Source of the DNA: Pseudacidovorax sp. NFM-22
GTDB lineage: Bacteria; Pseudomonadota; Gammaproteobacteria; Burkholderiales; Burkholderiaceae_C
DNA: 64,000 nucleotides
Assembly: GCF_021401245.1 (NCBI RefSeq)
Contig: NZ_JACBFY010000007.1
Span: forward strand, 248,001-312,000
Reading direction: 5' to 3'
Shown piece by piece: positions 25,325 through 33,176 of this stretch. The notes under the pieces are model-generated. The model did not search any database. It saw only the letters and a program-made list of their open reading frames with translations, and was not told where the DNA came from. The position numbers and the translations under genes are program-made. Every line of letters begins with the position of its first letter. The first letter of the stretch is position 1.

Positions 25325-26407
25325 TCAGCGCCCGACGCGACTGCTGTCGCGCACGACCAGCGTACAGGGCACGAGCGTGCGGGTGGCCACCGCCGCCTCG
25401 TCGCGCCCGCCCGCCAGCAGGCCCAGCACGCGCCGGGCCGCCTGCTGGCCGATCTCGTAGCGGGCGGGGCGCAGCGTGGTCAGCGCGGGCCGCAGCCGCA
25501 CCGAGATCGGTGCGTCGCCGAAGCCGGCGATGGCGGCATCGCGCGGCAGCGCGAGGCCCAGCGAAGGCGCCTCCAGGATGGCGCCGGCCGCCATGTTGTC
25601 GTTGGCGAAGACCAGCGCCTGCGGCCGGGCACCCGGCGCCTGCGCGGCATGCGCGGCCATCACGCGGGCGCCCGCCTCGTAGTCGTCGTCGACCTCGGCC
25701 ACGGCCACATCGGGCGGCAGGCCGGCGGCCTGCATGGCCTCGCGGTAGCCGGCGGCCCGCTGTTCGGCGCGGAAGTCCTGGCTGGCCCGCGGCAGCACGA
25801 AGCGGATGCGCGTCGCGTCCTGCGCCAGGAAGTGCTCGGCCAGTTGCACGCCCGCCTCGGGATGCGGAAAGCCGACCTGGTGGAAGGGCCGGCCCTCCAC
25901 CAGGCCCCAGGCCTCCACCACCGGGATGTGGAGCGCCTGGAGCATGGCCTCGGCCGCCGGCGTGTGGTCGTCGCGCGTCAGGATCAGCGCGCTCGGGTGC
26001 CATCCCGCAAAGGTGCGGATGGCCGACTCCTCCAGCTCGCGCGAGTACTGGGCATTGGCCAGCAGCAGCTGCAGGCCCGAGGCCTTGAGCTCGTCCGTCA
26101 TGCCGTTGACGAGGTCGGCGAAGGTGCTGCTGGCGATGTTCTGCATCACGGCGCACACCACGCGGCCGCGGCCCGCGGCCAGTCCGCCGGCCATCTGGCT
26201 GGGCACGTAGCCCAGGCGGTCCACGATCTCCTTGAGCCGCTCGCGCGCGGCGGCCGACACCTTCTCGGGCGCATTGAAGTAGCGCGACACCGTGATCGCG
26301 GAGACGCCGGCCAGGGCGGCCACGTCATGGATGGTGTGCGTGCCCGCCTTGCGGCGCGGTGCGCGGGGCGCGGAGGAGGACGAAGAAGACGAGGAGGCAG
26401 GCTTCAT
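25325..26407 (-). CDS. LacI family regulator, gluconate-type GntR-like
   Basis: About 360 residues from ATG 26407. A Ser-rich leader precedes the HTH (THTIHDVAALAGVSAITVSRYF; hinge LGYVPSQMAGGLAAGRG), then the periplasmic-binding-like effector domain (LANAQYSRELEE; FHQVGFPHPEAG; PQALVFANDNMAAGAI; AIAGFGDAPIS). The AIAGFGD ending and the SAITVSR HTH resemble the gluconate repressor branch of LacI. It is divergent from the Bug-dehydratase-aldolase operon, with two palindromes in the 96-bp shared region, so it most likely represses that operon and responds to a sugar acid. Confidence 0.92.
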   Translation of the reverse strand: MKPASSSSSSSSAPRAPRRKAGTHTIHDVAALAGVSAITVSRYFNAPEKVSAAARERLKEIVDRLGYVPSQMAGGLAAGRGRVVCAVMQNIASSTFADLVNGMTDELKASGLQLLLANAQYSRELEESAIRTFAGWHPSALILTRDDHTPAAEAMLQALHIPVVEAWGLVEGRPFHQVGFPHPEAGVQLAEHFLAQDATRIRFVLPRASQDFRAEQRAAGYREAMQAAGLPPDVAVAEVDDDYEAGARVMAAHAAQAPGARPQALVFANDNMAAGAILEAPSLGLALPRDAAIAGFGDAPISVRLRPALTTLRPARYEIGQQAARRVLGLLAGGRDEAAVATRTLVPCTLVVRDSSRVGR

Positions 26408-26447
26408 GGTTAGCACCGATGGCCGGCAAGCGGCCCAGGCGCCTAGA

Positions 26448-26479
26448 CTAACAGCATGTTAGCGGTAACAGTTACCGCT
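26448..26479. promoter_or_regulatory. LacI operator: two overlapping palindromes
   Basis: CTAACA-GCA-TGTTAG (26448-26462) overlaps by 2 bp a second perfect palindrome AGCGGTAAC-A-GTTACCGCT (26461-26479, 9-bp arms). The pair lies between the LacI gene (start 26407) and the first Bug gene (start 26504). The second has the symmetric CG-centred or odd-spaced geometry of LacI-family sites and would cover the leader of the operon. Identity of the bound factor is inferred from position. Confidence 0.7.
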
Positions 26480-26503
26480 GACATCCCCAATCAGGAGACT
26501 CCC

Positions 26504-27496
26504 ATGCCCGTCGACCGCCGCCTGTTCGCCCAGTTGGGCCTGGCCGCCTGCGCTGCCTGCGCCCTGGGGCCGGCCGCCGCGGCCGAGCCCGCGGCCTACC
26601 CCACGCGGCCGCTGACGCTGGTGGTGCCCTACCCGGCCGGCGGCGTGGCCGACCAGTTCGCGCGCAGCTTCGCGCAGGGGCTGTCCGAGCGGCTGGGCCA
26701 GCCGGTGGTGATCGACAACCGCGCCGGCGCCAACGGCAACATCGGCTCGGCCTACGTGGCGCGCAACCAGCCGGCGGACGGCTACACGCTGCTGCTGGGC
26801 TCGCTGAGCACGCTGGCCATCAATCCGCAGCTCTACGCCAGCATGGGCTACGAGCCGCAGAAGGACCTGCAGCCCATCACCCTCACCCACCAGATGCCCA
26901 ATGTGCTGCTGGTGGGCGCGCAAACGCCCTACCGCAGCGTGGCCGACGTGGTGGCCGCGGCCAAGGCGCAGCCCGGCCGGCTGGTCTTCGGCTCGGCCGG
27001 CAACGGCAACACCATGCACCTGGCGGGCGTGCTGTTCGAGAAGAACAGCGGCACGCAGCTCGTGCATGCGCCCTACAAGGGCGGCCCGCCGGCCCTCACC
27101 GATGTGCTGGGCGGGCAGATCCCCATGATGTTCAACAACCTGCCGGCCGTCACAGGCCACAGGCAGGCCGGCAAGGTGCGGGTGCTGGCGGTGGCCGACA
27201 CCAAGCGCTCTGCCGTGATGCCCGACGTGCCCACCTTTGCGGAGGCAGGCGTGCCGGGCGTGGTCTCGGTGGTGTGGAACGGCATCCTGGTGCGACACGG
27301 CACGCCGGCCGACATCGTGCAGCGGCTCAATCGCGAATCGGTGGCCGTGCTGCAGCAGGCGGCCTTCCGCCAGCCGCTGGAGGCCCAGGGCTACGAGGTG
27401 CTGAACTCCACCCCCGACGAGTTCGAAGCGCTGATCCGCAAGGACGGCACCGCCATGCGCGCCCTGGTCAAGGACGCCGGCGTGAAGATGGATTGA
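26504..27496 (+). CDS. Bug/TctC family periplasmic substrate-binding receptor (3 of 5)
   Basis: About 330 residues from ATG 26504 (TCAGGAGACT ribosome site). Signal peptide RRLFAQLGLAACAACALGPA, cleavage near AAAAEP. Canonical landmarks: YPTRPLTLVVPYPAGGVADQ, VVIDNRAGANGNIGS, PADGYTLLLGS, FGSAGNGNTMHLA and APYKGGPPALTDVLGGQIP. First gene of the LacI-controlled operon, 11 bp before the IlvD/Edd dehydratase. The context predicts binding of an aldonic or related sugar acid. No TctAB genes accompany it. Confidence 0.9.
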   Translation: MPVDRRLFAQLGLAACAACALGPAAAAEPAAYPTRPLTLVVPYPAGGVADQFARSFAQGLSERLGQPVVIDNRAGANGNIGSAYVARNQPADGYTLLLGSLSTLAINPQLYASMGYEPQKDLQPITLTHQMPNVLLVGAQTPYRSVADVVAAAKAQPGRLVFGSAGNGNTMHLAGVLFEKNSGTQLVHAPYKGGPPALTDVLGGQIPMMFNNLPAVTGHRQAGKVRVLAVADTKRSAVMPDVPTFAEAGVPGVVSVVWNGILVRHGTPADIVQRLNRESVAVLQQAAFRQPLEAQGYEVLNSTPDEFEALIRKDGTAMRALVKDAGVKMD

Positions 27497-27507
27497 AAGG
27501 AAGACGC

Positions 27508-29253
27508 GTGCGCCGCAGCATCGATCAATTGCGAAGCCAGCGCTGGTTCGCCAGCAACGATATCCGCGGCTTCGCCCACCGCCAGCGCATGCAGCAGCAG
27601 GGGCTGGCGCGCGAGGAATTCATGGGGCGGCCCATCGTGGGCATCCTCAACACCTGGAGCGACCTGTCGCCCTGCCACGCCCACCTGCGCGAGCGCGCGC
27701 AGGCCATCAAGCGCGGCGTGCTGCAGGCGGGCGGCTATCCGCTGGAGCTGCCCGCCATGAGCCTGGGCGAGGTGATGGTCAAGCCCACCACCATGCTCTA
27801 CCGCAACTTCCTGGCCATGGAGGCCGAGGAGCTGATCCGCAGCCTGCCCCTGGACGGCGTGGTGCTGCTGGGCGGCTGCGACAAGACCACGCCGGGCCTG
27901 GTGATGGGCGCCCTGTCGATGGACGTGCCCGCCCTCTTCTGCCCGGCCGGGCCCATGCTCAACGACCGCTACCAGGGCCAGAGCGTGGGCGCCGGCACCC
28001 ACACCAAGAAGTACTGGGAGAAGTACACCGTCGGCGAGATCGACCAGGCCGAGTGGATCGCCCTGGAGGCCCGCATGACGCGCGCGCCCGGCACCTGCAA
28101 CACCATGGGCACCGCCAGCACCATGACGGCCATCGTCGAGGCCATGGGCCTCACGCTGCCGGGCGCCAGCAGCATCCCGGCCATGGACGCCAGCCACACC
28201 CGCATGGCCTGGGCCTGCGGCCAGCGCATCGTCGAGATGGTGTGGGACGACCTCAAGCCCTCGCGCTTCATCACCCGCGCGTCCTTCCTCAACGGCGTGG
28301 CGACCTGGATGGCGCTGGGCGGCTCGACCAACGCGGCGGTGCACCTGCCGGCCATGGCGGGGCGCACCGGCATCCCGCTCGGGCTGGACGATTTCGACGA
28401 CATGGCGCGCCGGGTGCCGGTGCTGGCCAACCTCTTCCCGGCCGGCGACCGGCTGATGGAAGACTTCTACTACGCCGGCGGCCTGCCCGCGCTGCTTCAG
28501 CGCATCGCCGGCGTGCTCGACCTGGACGCGCAGACCTGCACCGGCCGCACGCTGGGCGAGAACATCGCCGGCGCCGTGCCGCTGGACGACGCCGTGATCC
28601 GCCCGCTCGACCAGCCCGTGGTGGCCGCCCCCGCCGACTGCCCCGAGGCCGGCCTGGCGCTGGCCGTGCTGCGCGGCAACCTGGCGCCCGATGGCGCGGT
28701 GATCAAGCCCTCGGCCGCCAGCCCGCGGCTGCTTCGCCACACCGGGCCGGCGCTGGTGTTCGACTCCAACGCCGACATGCTGGCCGCCATCAACGACCCC
28801 GCGCTCGACGTCACCGAGGACAGCGTGCTGGTGCTGCGCAACGGCGGCCCGGTGGGCGGCCCCGGCATGCCCGAATGGGGCAACCTGCCCGTGCCCAAGA
28901 AGCTGCTGCAGCGCGGCGTGCGCGACATCCTGCGCCTGTCCGACGCGCGCATGAGCGGCACCCACTACGGCACCTGCGTGCTGCACATCTCGCCCGAGTC
29001 CGCCGTCGGCGGTCCGCTGGCCCTGGTGCGCACGGGCGACCTGATCCGCATCGACATCGGCGAGCGCCGCCTGGAGCTGCTGGTGCCCGACGAGGAACTC
29101 GCCGCCCGCCGGCGCGACTGGACGCCGCCGCCCCAGCCCTATGTGCGCGGCTTCACCCGCATCTACCAGCGCGAAGTCACCCAGGCCCACCTGGGCTGCG
29201 ACTTCGACGTGCTCGCCGGCAACGCCGCCACCCCCGAACCGCCCATCTACTGA
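27508..29253 (+). CDS. IlvD/Edd family sugar-acid dehydratase (aldonate-type)
   Basis: About 581 residues from GTG 27508, preceded by AAAGGAAG. Fe-S cysteines: Cys56 (LNTWSDLSPCHAHL), Cys124 (GGCDKTTPG) and Cys197 (APGTCNTMGTAST). The N-terminal RSQRWFASNDIRGFAHRQR and C-terminal PQPYVRGFTRIYQREVTQAHLGCDFD resemble L-arabonate/D-xylonate/D-fuconate dehydratases. It would convert an aldonate to a 2-keto-3-deoxy acid. Followed after 8 bp by an HpcH-type aldolase able to cleave such a product, it forms the core of a non-phosphorylating (Dahms-type) sugar-acid route; the chain length of the substrate is not fixed. Confidence 0.9.
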   Translation: MRRSIDQLRSQRWFASNDIRGFAHRQRMQQQGLAREEFMGRPIVGILNTWSDLSPCHAHLRERAQAIKRGVLQAGGYPLELPAMSLGEVMVKPTTMLYRNFLAMEAEELIRSLPLDGVVLLGGCDKTTPGLVMGALSMDVPALFCPAGPMLNDRYQGQSVGAGTHTKKYWEKYTVGEIDQAEWIALEARMTRAPGTCNTMGTASTMTAIVEAMGLTLPGASSIPAMDASHTRMAWACGQRIVEMVWDDLKPSRFITRASFLNGVATWMALGGSTNAAVHLPAMAGRTGIPLGLDDFDDMARRVPVLANLFPAGDRLMEDFYYAGGLPALLQRIAGVLDLDAQTCTGRTLGENIAGAVPLDDAVIRPLDQPVVAAPADCPEAGLALAVLRGNLAPDGAVIKPSAASPRLLRHTGPALVFDSNADMLAAINDPALDVTEDSVLVLRNGGPVGGPGMPEWGNLPVPKKLLQRGVRDILRLSDARMSGTHYGTCVLHISPESAVGGPLALVRTGDLIRIDIGERRLELLVPDEELAARRRDWTPPPQPYVRGFTRIYQREVTQAHLGCDFDVLAGNAATPEPPIY

Positions 29254-29261
29254 CCCGACGC

Positions 29262-30071
29262 ATGCCTGCCTATCCCGACCTGCTCGACAACCCCTTCCGC
29301 CGCCGCCTGGCCCAGCCCGGCGCGCCGCTCGGCACCTGGCTCATGTCCGGCGCCGCCAGCACCGCCGAGGCCATGGGCCGCGCCGGCTTCGACTGGCTGC
29401 TGGTGGACCTGGAGCATGTGCCCATGGACGAGAAGGACACGCTCGCCGTGCTCCAGGCCATCGCCGGCACCGACGCCTGCCCGGTGGCCCGCCTGGCCGC
29501 CAACGAGGCCGTGCTGTTCAAGCGCGCGCTGGACATGGGCGCGCAGACGGTGATGGTGCCCTTCGTCGACAGCCCAGAGGCGGCGGCGCGCGCCGTCTCG
29601 TACGCCAAGTACCCGCCGCAGGGCGTTCGCGGCTTCGCGGCCGTGCACCGCGCCTCGGGCTACGGCACGGCGCGCGACTACGGCCAGCGCGCCAACGACT
29701 CGGTGTTCACCATCATCCAGCTCGAGACGCCGCAGGCGGTCGCCGCGCTGGAGGAGATCGCCGCCGTGCCGGGCGTGGATGCGCTCTTCCTCGGCCCCGG
29801 CGACCTGTCGGCCAACATGGGCCACATCGGCAACATCGCCCATCCGGACGTGCAGGCCGTCATCGCCGACGTGGCCCGGCGCTGCCGCGCGGTGGGCAAG
29901 CCCTGCGGCATCGTGGGCCCCACGCCGCAGATGGTGGGCAGCTTCGTGCAGCTCGGCTACGACTTCGTGGCCGTGGCCTCGGACATGGGAATGATGATGC
30001 GGCAGGCCACGGCCTTCATCGAGGCGATCCGTCCTTCGCTCGCCAAGGGATTCGAGAGCAGCGTGTATTGA
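29262..30071 (+). CDS. HpcH/HpaI family class II aldolase
   Basis: About 269 residues. Metal-dependent aldolase motifs: VDLEHVPMD with the catalytic His52, IIQLETPQAV (metal Glu) and LFLGPGDLSANMGH (metal Asp). Family members cleave 4-hydroxy-2-oxoheptanedioate, 2-keto-3-deoxy-L-rhamnonate and related 2-keto-3-deoxy acids to pyruvate plus an aldehyde. Behind the aldonate-type dehydratase it would give pyruvate and glycolaldehyde or lactaldehyde, depending on the sugar. No dehydrogenase for the aldehyde is in this operon. Start at ATG 29262, 8 bp after the dehydratase stop. Confidence 0.9.
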   Translation: MPAYPDLLDNPFRRRLAQPGAPLGTWLMSGAASTAEAMGRAGFDWLLVDLEHVPMDEKDTLAVLQAIAGTDACPVARLAANEAVLFKRALDMGAQTVMVPFVDSPEAAARAVSYAKYPPQGVRGFAAVHRASGYGTARDYGQRANDSVFTIIQLETPQAVAALEEIAAVPGVDALFLGPGDLSANMGHIGNIAHPDVQAVIADVARRCRAVGKPCGIVGPTPQMVGSFVQLGYDFVAVASDMGMMMRQATAFIEAIRPSLAKGFESSVY

Positions 30072-30102
30072 CGCGCGCCCGACCCCATTCAAGGAGACAA
30101 CG

Positions 30103-31068
30103 ATGAAGATCCGACCGGCCGCCGTGCGCGGCCTGCTGTGGGCCGCCCTGGCCTGTGCCGCCGCCCTGCCGGCGCAGGCGCAGCCCACCTATCCCGACAA
30201 GCCCGTGACCCTGGTCGTGCCCTTCGGGCCCGGCGGCACCTCGGACATCATGGCCCGCATCCTGGAGCGCCACATGGGCGAGCAGCTGGGCCAGGCCATG
30301 GTGGTCGACAACAAGGCCGGCGCGGGCGGCGCCATCGGCATGCTGCAGCTCATGCGCGCCCGGCCCGACGGCTACACCGTGGGCCTGTCGGTGATCGGGC
30401 CCGAGGTGCTGCAGCCGGCCATCCGCAAGACCGGCTACAGCCACCAGAACTTCGACCACGTCTGCCGCACCTACGCCGTGCCGCTGATGATGATGGTGCC
30501 CAAGGAGTCGCCCTTCCAGAGCGTGGCCGACGTGCTGGCCTTCGCGCGCAAGAACCCCGGCACGCTCACCTACGGCTCGTCCGGCCGCGGCACGCTGCTG
30601 CACCTGGCCATGGAGATGCTGCTCGACAAGGCGCAGGCCAAGGGTCTGCACGTGCCCTACAAGAGCTCGGGCGAGATGGTCACCGGCCTGCTGGGCAAGC
30701 AGGTCATGCTGTTCAGCGAGACGCCCACCGTCTCCAAGCAATACGGCCTGCGGCCGCTGGCCGTGTTCGCCGAGCAGCGCCTGCCCGGCTATCCGGACGT
30801 GCCCACCATGGCCGAGGCCGGCTGGCCCATCACGGCCTCCATCTGGGGCGGCGTGATCGCGCCCAAGGGCCTGCCCGCGCCCGTGCTGGCCAGGCTGGAG
30901 TCGGCCTGTCAGGCCGCGCTGGCCAGCGAGGCGTACAAGAGCGAAGCCCAACGCCTGGAGACGCCGCCCGCCTACCTGGACGGCCCGCGCTTCGCGGCCT
31001 TCGCCGCGCAACAATCCGAGGCCTACGGAAAACTCATCCGCGACCTGGGCCTCGCCGACAAGGACTGA
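30103..31068 (+). CDS. Bug/TctC family periplasmic substrate-binding receptor (4 of 5)
   Basis: 321 residues from ATG 30103 (AAGGAGACA ribosome site). Signal peptide VRGLLWAALACAAALPAQAQ. Family blocks: YPDKPVTLVVPFGPGGTSDI, VVDNKAGAGGAIGM, RPDGYTVGLS, LTYGSSGRGTLLHLA and VPYKSSGEMVTGLLGKQVM. It closes the LacI-controlled sugar-acid operon, which thus contains two different Bug receptors bracketing one dehydratase-aldolase pair. The two are clearly different in sequence, so they may bind two related acids. A strong hairpin overlaps its stop codon. Confidence 0.9.
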   Translation: MKIRPAAVRGLLWAALACAAALPAQAQPTYPDKPVTLVVPFGPGGTSDIMARILERHMGEQLGQAMVVDNKAGAGGAIGMLQLMRARPDGYTVGLSVIGPEVLQPAIRKTGYSHQNFDHVCRTYAVPLMMMVPKESPFQSVADVLAFARKNPGTLTYGSSGRGTLLHLAMEMLLDKAQAKGLHVPYKSSGEMVTGLLGKQVMLFSETPTVSKQYGLRPLAVFAEQRLPGYPDVPTMAEAGWPITASIWGGVIAPKGLPAPVLARLESACQAALASEAYKSEAQRLETPPAYLDGPRFAAFAAQQSEAYGKLIRDLGLADKD

Positions 31069-31105
31069 GCCCCTGGGCCTTTCGGCGTCGGCCGAAATGG
31101 GCTCA
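31066..31105 (+). terminator. Nested hairpin at the end of the sugar-acid operon
   Basis: Outer arms TGAGCCC (31066-31072, including the stop codon) and GGGCTCA (31099-31105); inner arms TTTCGGC (31080-31086) and GCCGAAA (31091-31097). No T-run follows, so it may be a transcript-stabilising or Rho-dependent 3' end and not a classical intrinsic terminator. Confidence 0.5.
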
Positions 31106-31152
31106 GCCGTCGAGGCTCCTGTGCCGGCCGCCGGGCCGACTTCCTCTCCCGC

Positions 31153-31944
31153 ATGCCGCCCTCGCTCACCTCGCTCGCCGCCCTTCTCGGTTCGCCCGCC
31201 ACGCTGGCCCTGTACCTGCTGTGCGTCGCCATCGCCACCTTCGCCCAGACGCTCTCGGGCTTCGCCTTCGGGCTGGTCTTCCTGAGCCTGGTAGCCAGCT
31301 TCGACCTGGCCTCGGTGGCCGATGCGGCCAACGTGGCGACGGTGCTGACGCTGGCCAATGCCTGGGCCTATTTCCGCGCGCACCGGCAGCCGGTGCCCTG
31401 GACGCTGATGAAGCCGGCCATGCTCACGAGCTGCGTCGGCGTGGGCCTGGGCCTGGTGCTGCTGCACTGGCTGAGCGCGGGCGCCACCACGGCGCTCAAG
31501 CTGCTGCTGGGGGTGGTGATCGTGCTGTGCGCGCTGGTGCTGCTGCGCCGGGGCGCCGTGCGGGCCACGCTGGCGCCGCCGCGGCAGTTCGCGGTCGCCG
31601 GGCTGGTGTCGGGGTTGATGGGCGGGCTGTTCGGCACCTCGGGGCCGCCCATCGTCTACCACCTCTACCGCCAGCCGCTGGGGCTGGACGTGGTGCGCCG
31701 CAGCCTGCTGCTGATGTTCGCGGCCAATGCGCTGACCCGCATCGTGTTGAACGTGCCCACGGGCGGCTTCTCGCTGCGGGCGGTGCTGCTGTCGGCCATC
31801 GCGCTGCCGCTGGTGCAGGTGCTCACGCGGCTGGCGTTGCGCCTGCAGCCGCATGTGCCGGCCGCGGCGCTGCGCTGGGGCGTGGCGGCGCTGCTGGTGG
31901 CCACGGGCGGTTCGCTCGCGCTTGGGGCGCTGCACGCCCACTGA
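31153..31944 (+). CDS. TauE/SafE family membrane permease (sulfite/organosulfonate exporter-like)
   Basis: 263 residues, about eight hydrophobic helices. TFAQTLSGFAFGLVFLSL near the N-terminus and VSGLMGGLFGTSGPPIVYHLY in the middle are the duplicated TauE motif (GxxSGxxGGLxGxxGPP). Family members move sulfite, sulfoacetate or other small anions outward; others are taken as general organic-anion carriers. It is 84 bp after the Bug receptor, beyond the hairpin, and converges with the next LacI gene. It could be the membrane partner for an anion of the sugar-acid module, but nothing in the sequence proves it. Confidence 0.88.
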   Translation: MPPSLTSLAALLGSPATLALYLLCVAIATFAQTLSGFAFGLVFLSLVASFDLASVADAANVATVLTLANAWAYFRAHRQPVPWTLMKPAMLTSCVGVGLGLVLLHWLSAGATTALKLLLGVVIVLCALVLLRRGAVRATLAPPRQFAVAGLVSGLMGGLFGTSGPPIVYHLYRQPLGLDVVRRSLLLMFAANALTRIVLNVPTGGFSLRAVLLSAIALPLVQVLTRLALRLQPHVPAAALRWGVAALLVATGGSLALGALHAH

Positions 31945-31967
31945 CACGGCCTGCGCGCCACCGACCC

Positions 31968-32990
31968 TCAGGCACTGGCGCGCGGCGGCGCGGTCGATTC
32001 GCGCACGACCAGCGTCGCATCCACCTCGTGGTGCATCACGCAGGGCTGGCCACTGAGCTGCTTGACCAGGTGCTCGCCGGCCCGCGTCCACACCTCGTCG
32101 GTGGGCAGGTGCATGGTCGTGAGGCTGGGCCGCAGGTGGCGGCTCCACTCCAGGTCGTCGAAGCCCATGACCGAGATGTGGCCGGGCACCTGCAGGCCGT
32201 GGCGCTCGACCTCCAGCAGCACGCCGTAGGCCAGCACGTCGTTGCCGCAGACCACCGCCGTCGGACGCTCGGGGCGGGCCATGAGCGCCCGCGCGGCCTG
32301 GCGGGCATCGTCCAGCCGGTAGTGCACCTCGTAGTACCAGTCGTCGGGCAGCGGCAGGCCCTGCTCCTTCAGCGCGCGCCGCACGCCGGCCACGCGGGCC
32401 GAGGCACGGTCGTTGTGGGCCGACATGGCCGCCACCATGGCGATGCGCGTGTGGCCGAGCCCGATCAGGTAGCGCGTGGCGCGCCAGGCGGCGTCCTCGT
32501 TGTTGGCGCCGATGGAGGCATAGGGCTTGTCGGGGTGGTAGACGCCCACGTTCACGAAGGGCATGCGCTGGGTGGCCAGCAGGCGCCGCAGGCCTTCGGT
32601 GTGCATGTCGCCGCGCAGGATCAGGCCGTCGACGCCGCGGCTGACCATGTTCTGCGCCTGGCGGAACTCGACCTCGGGGTCGTAGCCGCTGGTGGCCAGC
32701 AGCAGCAGGTAGCCCTGCAGCGACAGGTAGCGCTGCAGCGCCTCGATGCCGCGCGCGAACATGGCGTTGTCCACCGTCGGGATGATGGCGCCGATGGTGC
32801 GCGTGCGCCGCGACGACAGCGCCCGCGCCGCCGCGTCGGGGATGTAGCCCAGCGCAGCGATGGCCGCGTCCACCTTCAGGCGCAGGGCCGGGCTCACCGA
32901 TTCGGGGCTGTTCAGCGCCCGCGAGATCGAGGCAGTGGACACGCCCGCGTGCTGCGCCACTTCGCGGATGCCGACGGATTTGTTCTTCAT
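31968..32990 (-). CDS. LacI family regulator of the sugar/polyol operon
   Basis: 340 residues. HTH at the N-terminus (VGIREVAQHAGVSTASISRAL; hinge LGYIPDAAARALSSRRTRTIG), followed by the sugar-binding core (NAMFARGIEALQRYL; GLGHTRIAMVA; PTAVVCGNDVLAYGVLLEVER; SVMGFDDLEWSRHLRPSLTTM). It faces the ABC transporter operon across a 186-bp divergent region with a matching palindrome near each start. It most likely represses both, with a sugar or sugar-phosphate as inducer. Confidence 0.93.
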   Translation of the reverse strand: MKNKSVGIREVAQHAGVSTASISRALNSPESVSPALRLKVDAAIAALGYIPDAAARALSSRRTRTIGAIIPTVDNAMFARGIEALQRYLSLQGYLLLLATSGYDPEVEFRQAQNMVSRGVDGLILRGDMHTEGLRRLLATQRMPFVNVGVYHPDKPYASIGANNEDAAWRATRYLIGLGHTRIAMVAAMSAHNDRASARVAGVRRALKEQGLPLPDDWYYEVHYRLDDARQAARALMARPERPTAVVCGNDVLAYGVLLEVERHGLQVPGHISVMGFDDLEWSRHLRPSLTTMHLPTDEVWTRAGEHLVKQLSGQPCVMHHEVDATLVVRESTAPPRASA

Positions 32991-32993
32991 CGA

Positions 32994-33007
32994 TGAAACA
33001 GTTTACA
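32994..33007. promoter_or_regulatory. LacI operator, copy 1 (regulator side)
   Basis: TGAAACAGTTTACA, 4 bp before the LacI ATG. Twelve of 14 bases match the reverse complement of the site at 33119. Binding here would block the repressor gene itself. Confidence 0.65.
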
Positions 33008-33118
33008 TAAAACAGGTACATCGGCTGAAGCACCGTTTTCAAGGGCAAACCCCAATAAAAAACACCCCATCTCCGCCCGCGGCGCGGTTGATCGTCACCC
33101 GTCAATCACCCACAATTC

Positions 33119-33132
33119 TGTAAACGGTTACA
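33119..33132. promoter_or_regulatory. LacI operator, copy 2 (operon side)
   Basis: TGTAAACGGTTACA, a palindrome with one mismatched pair and a CG centre, the classical LacI-family geometry. It lies 44 bp before the transporter binding-protein gene. The 125-bp distance to copy 1 (start to start) would allow looping. Confidence 0.75.
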
Positions 33133-33176
33133 TCGCTTCGACCCGTCGGCATGGCCGACAGAACAAGGAGACATCC

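Noticed and set aside
22668..26156. A 1162-codon minus-strand open frame
   Set aside because: Shadow of the GGDEF-EAL gene and of the LacI gene in another frame.
30016..33105. A 1029-codon minus-strand open frame
   Set aside because: Antisense to the Bug and TauE genes and out of frame with the LacI gene; low-complexity translation and no domain.
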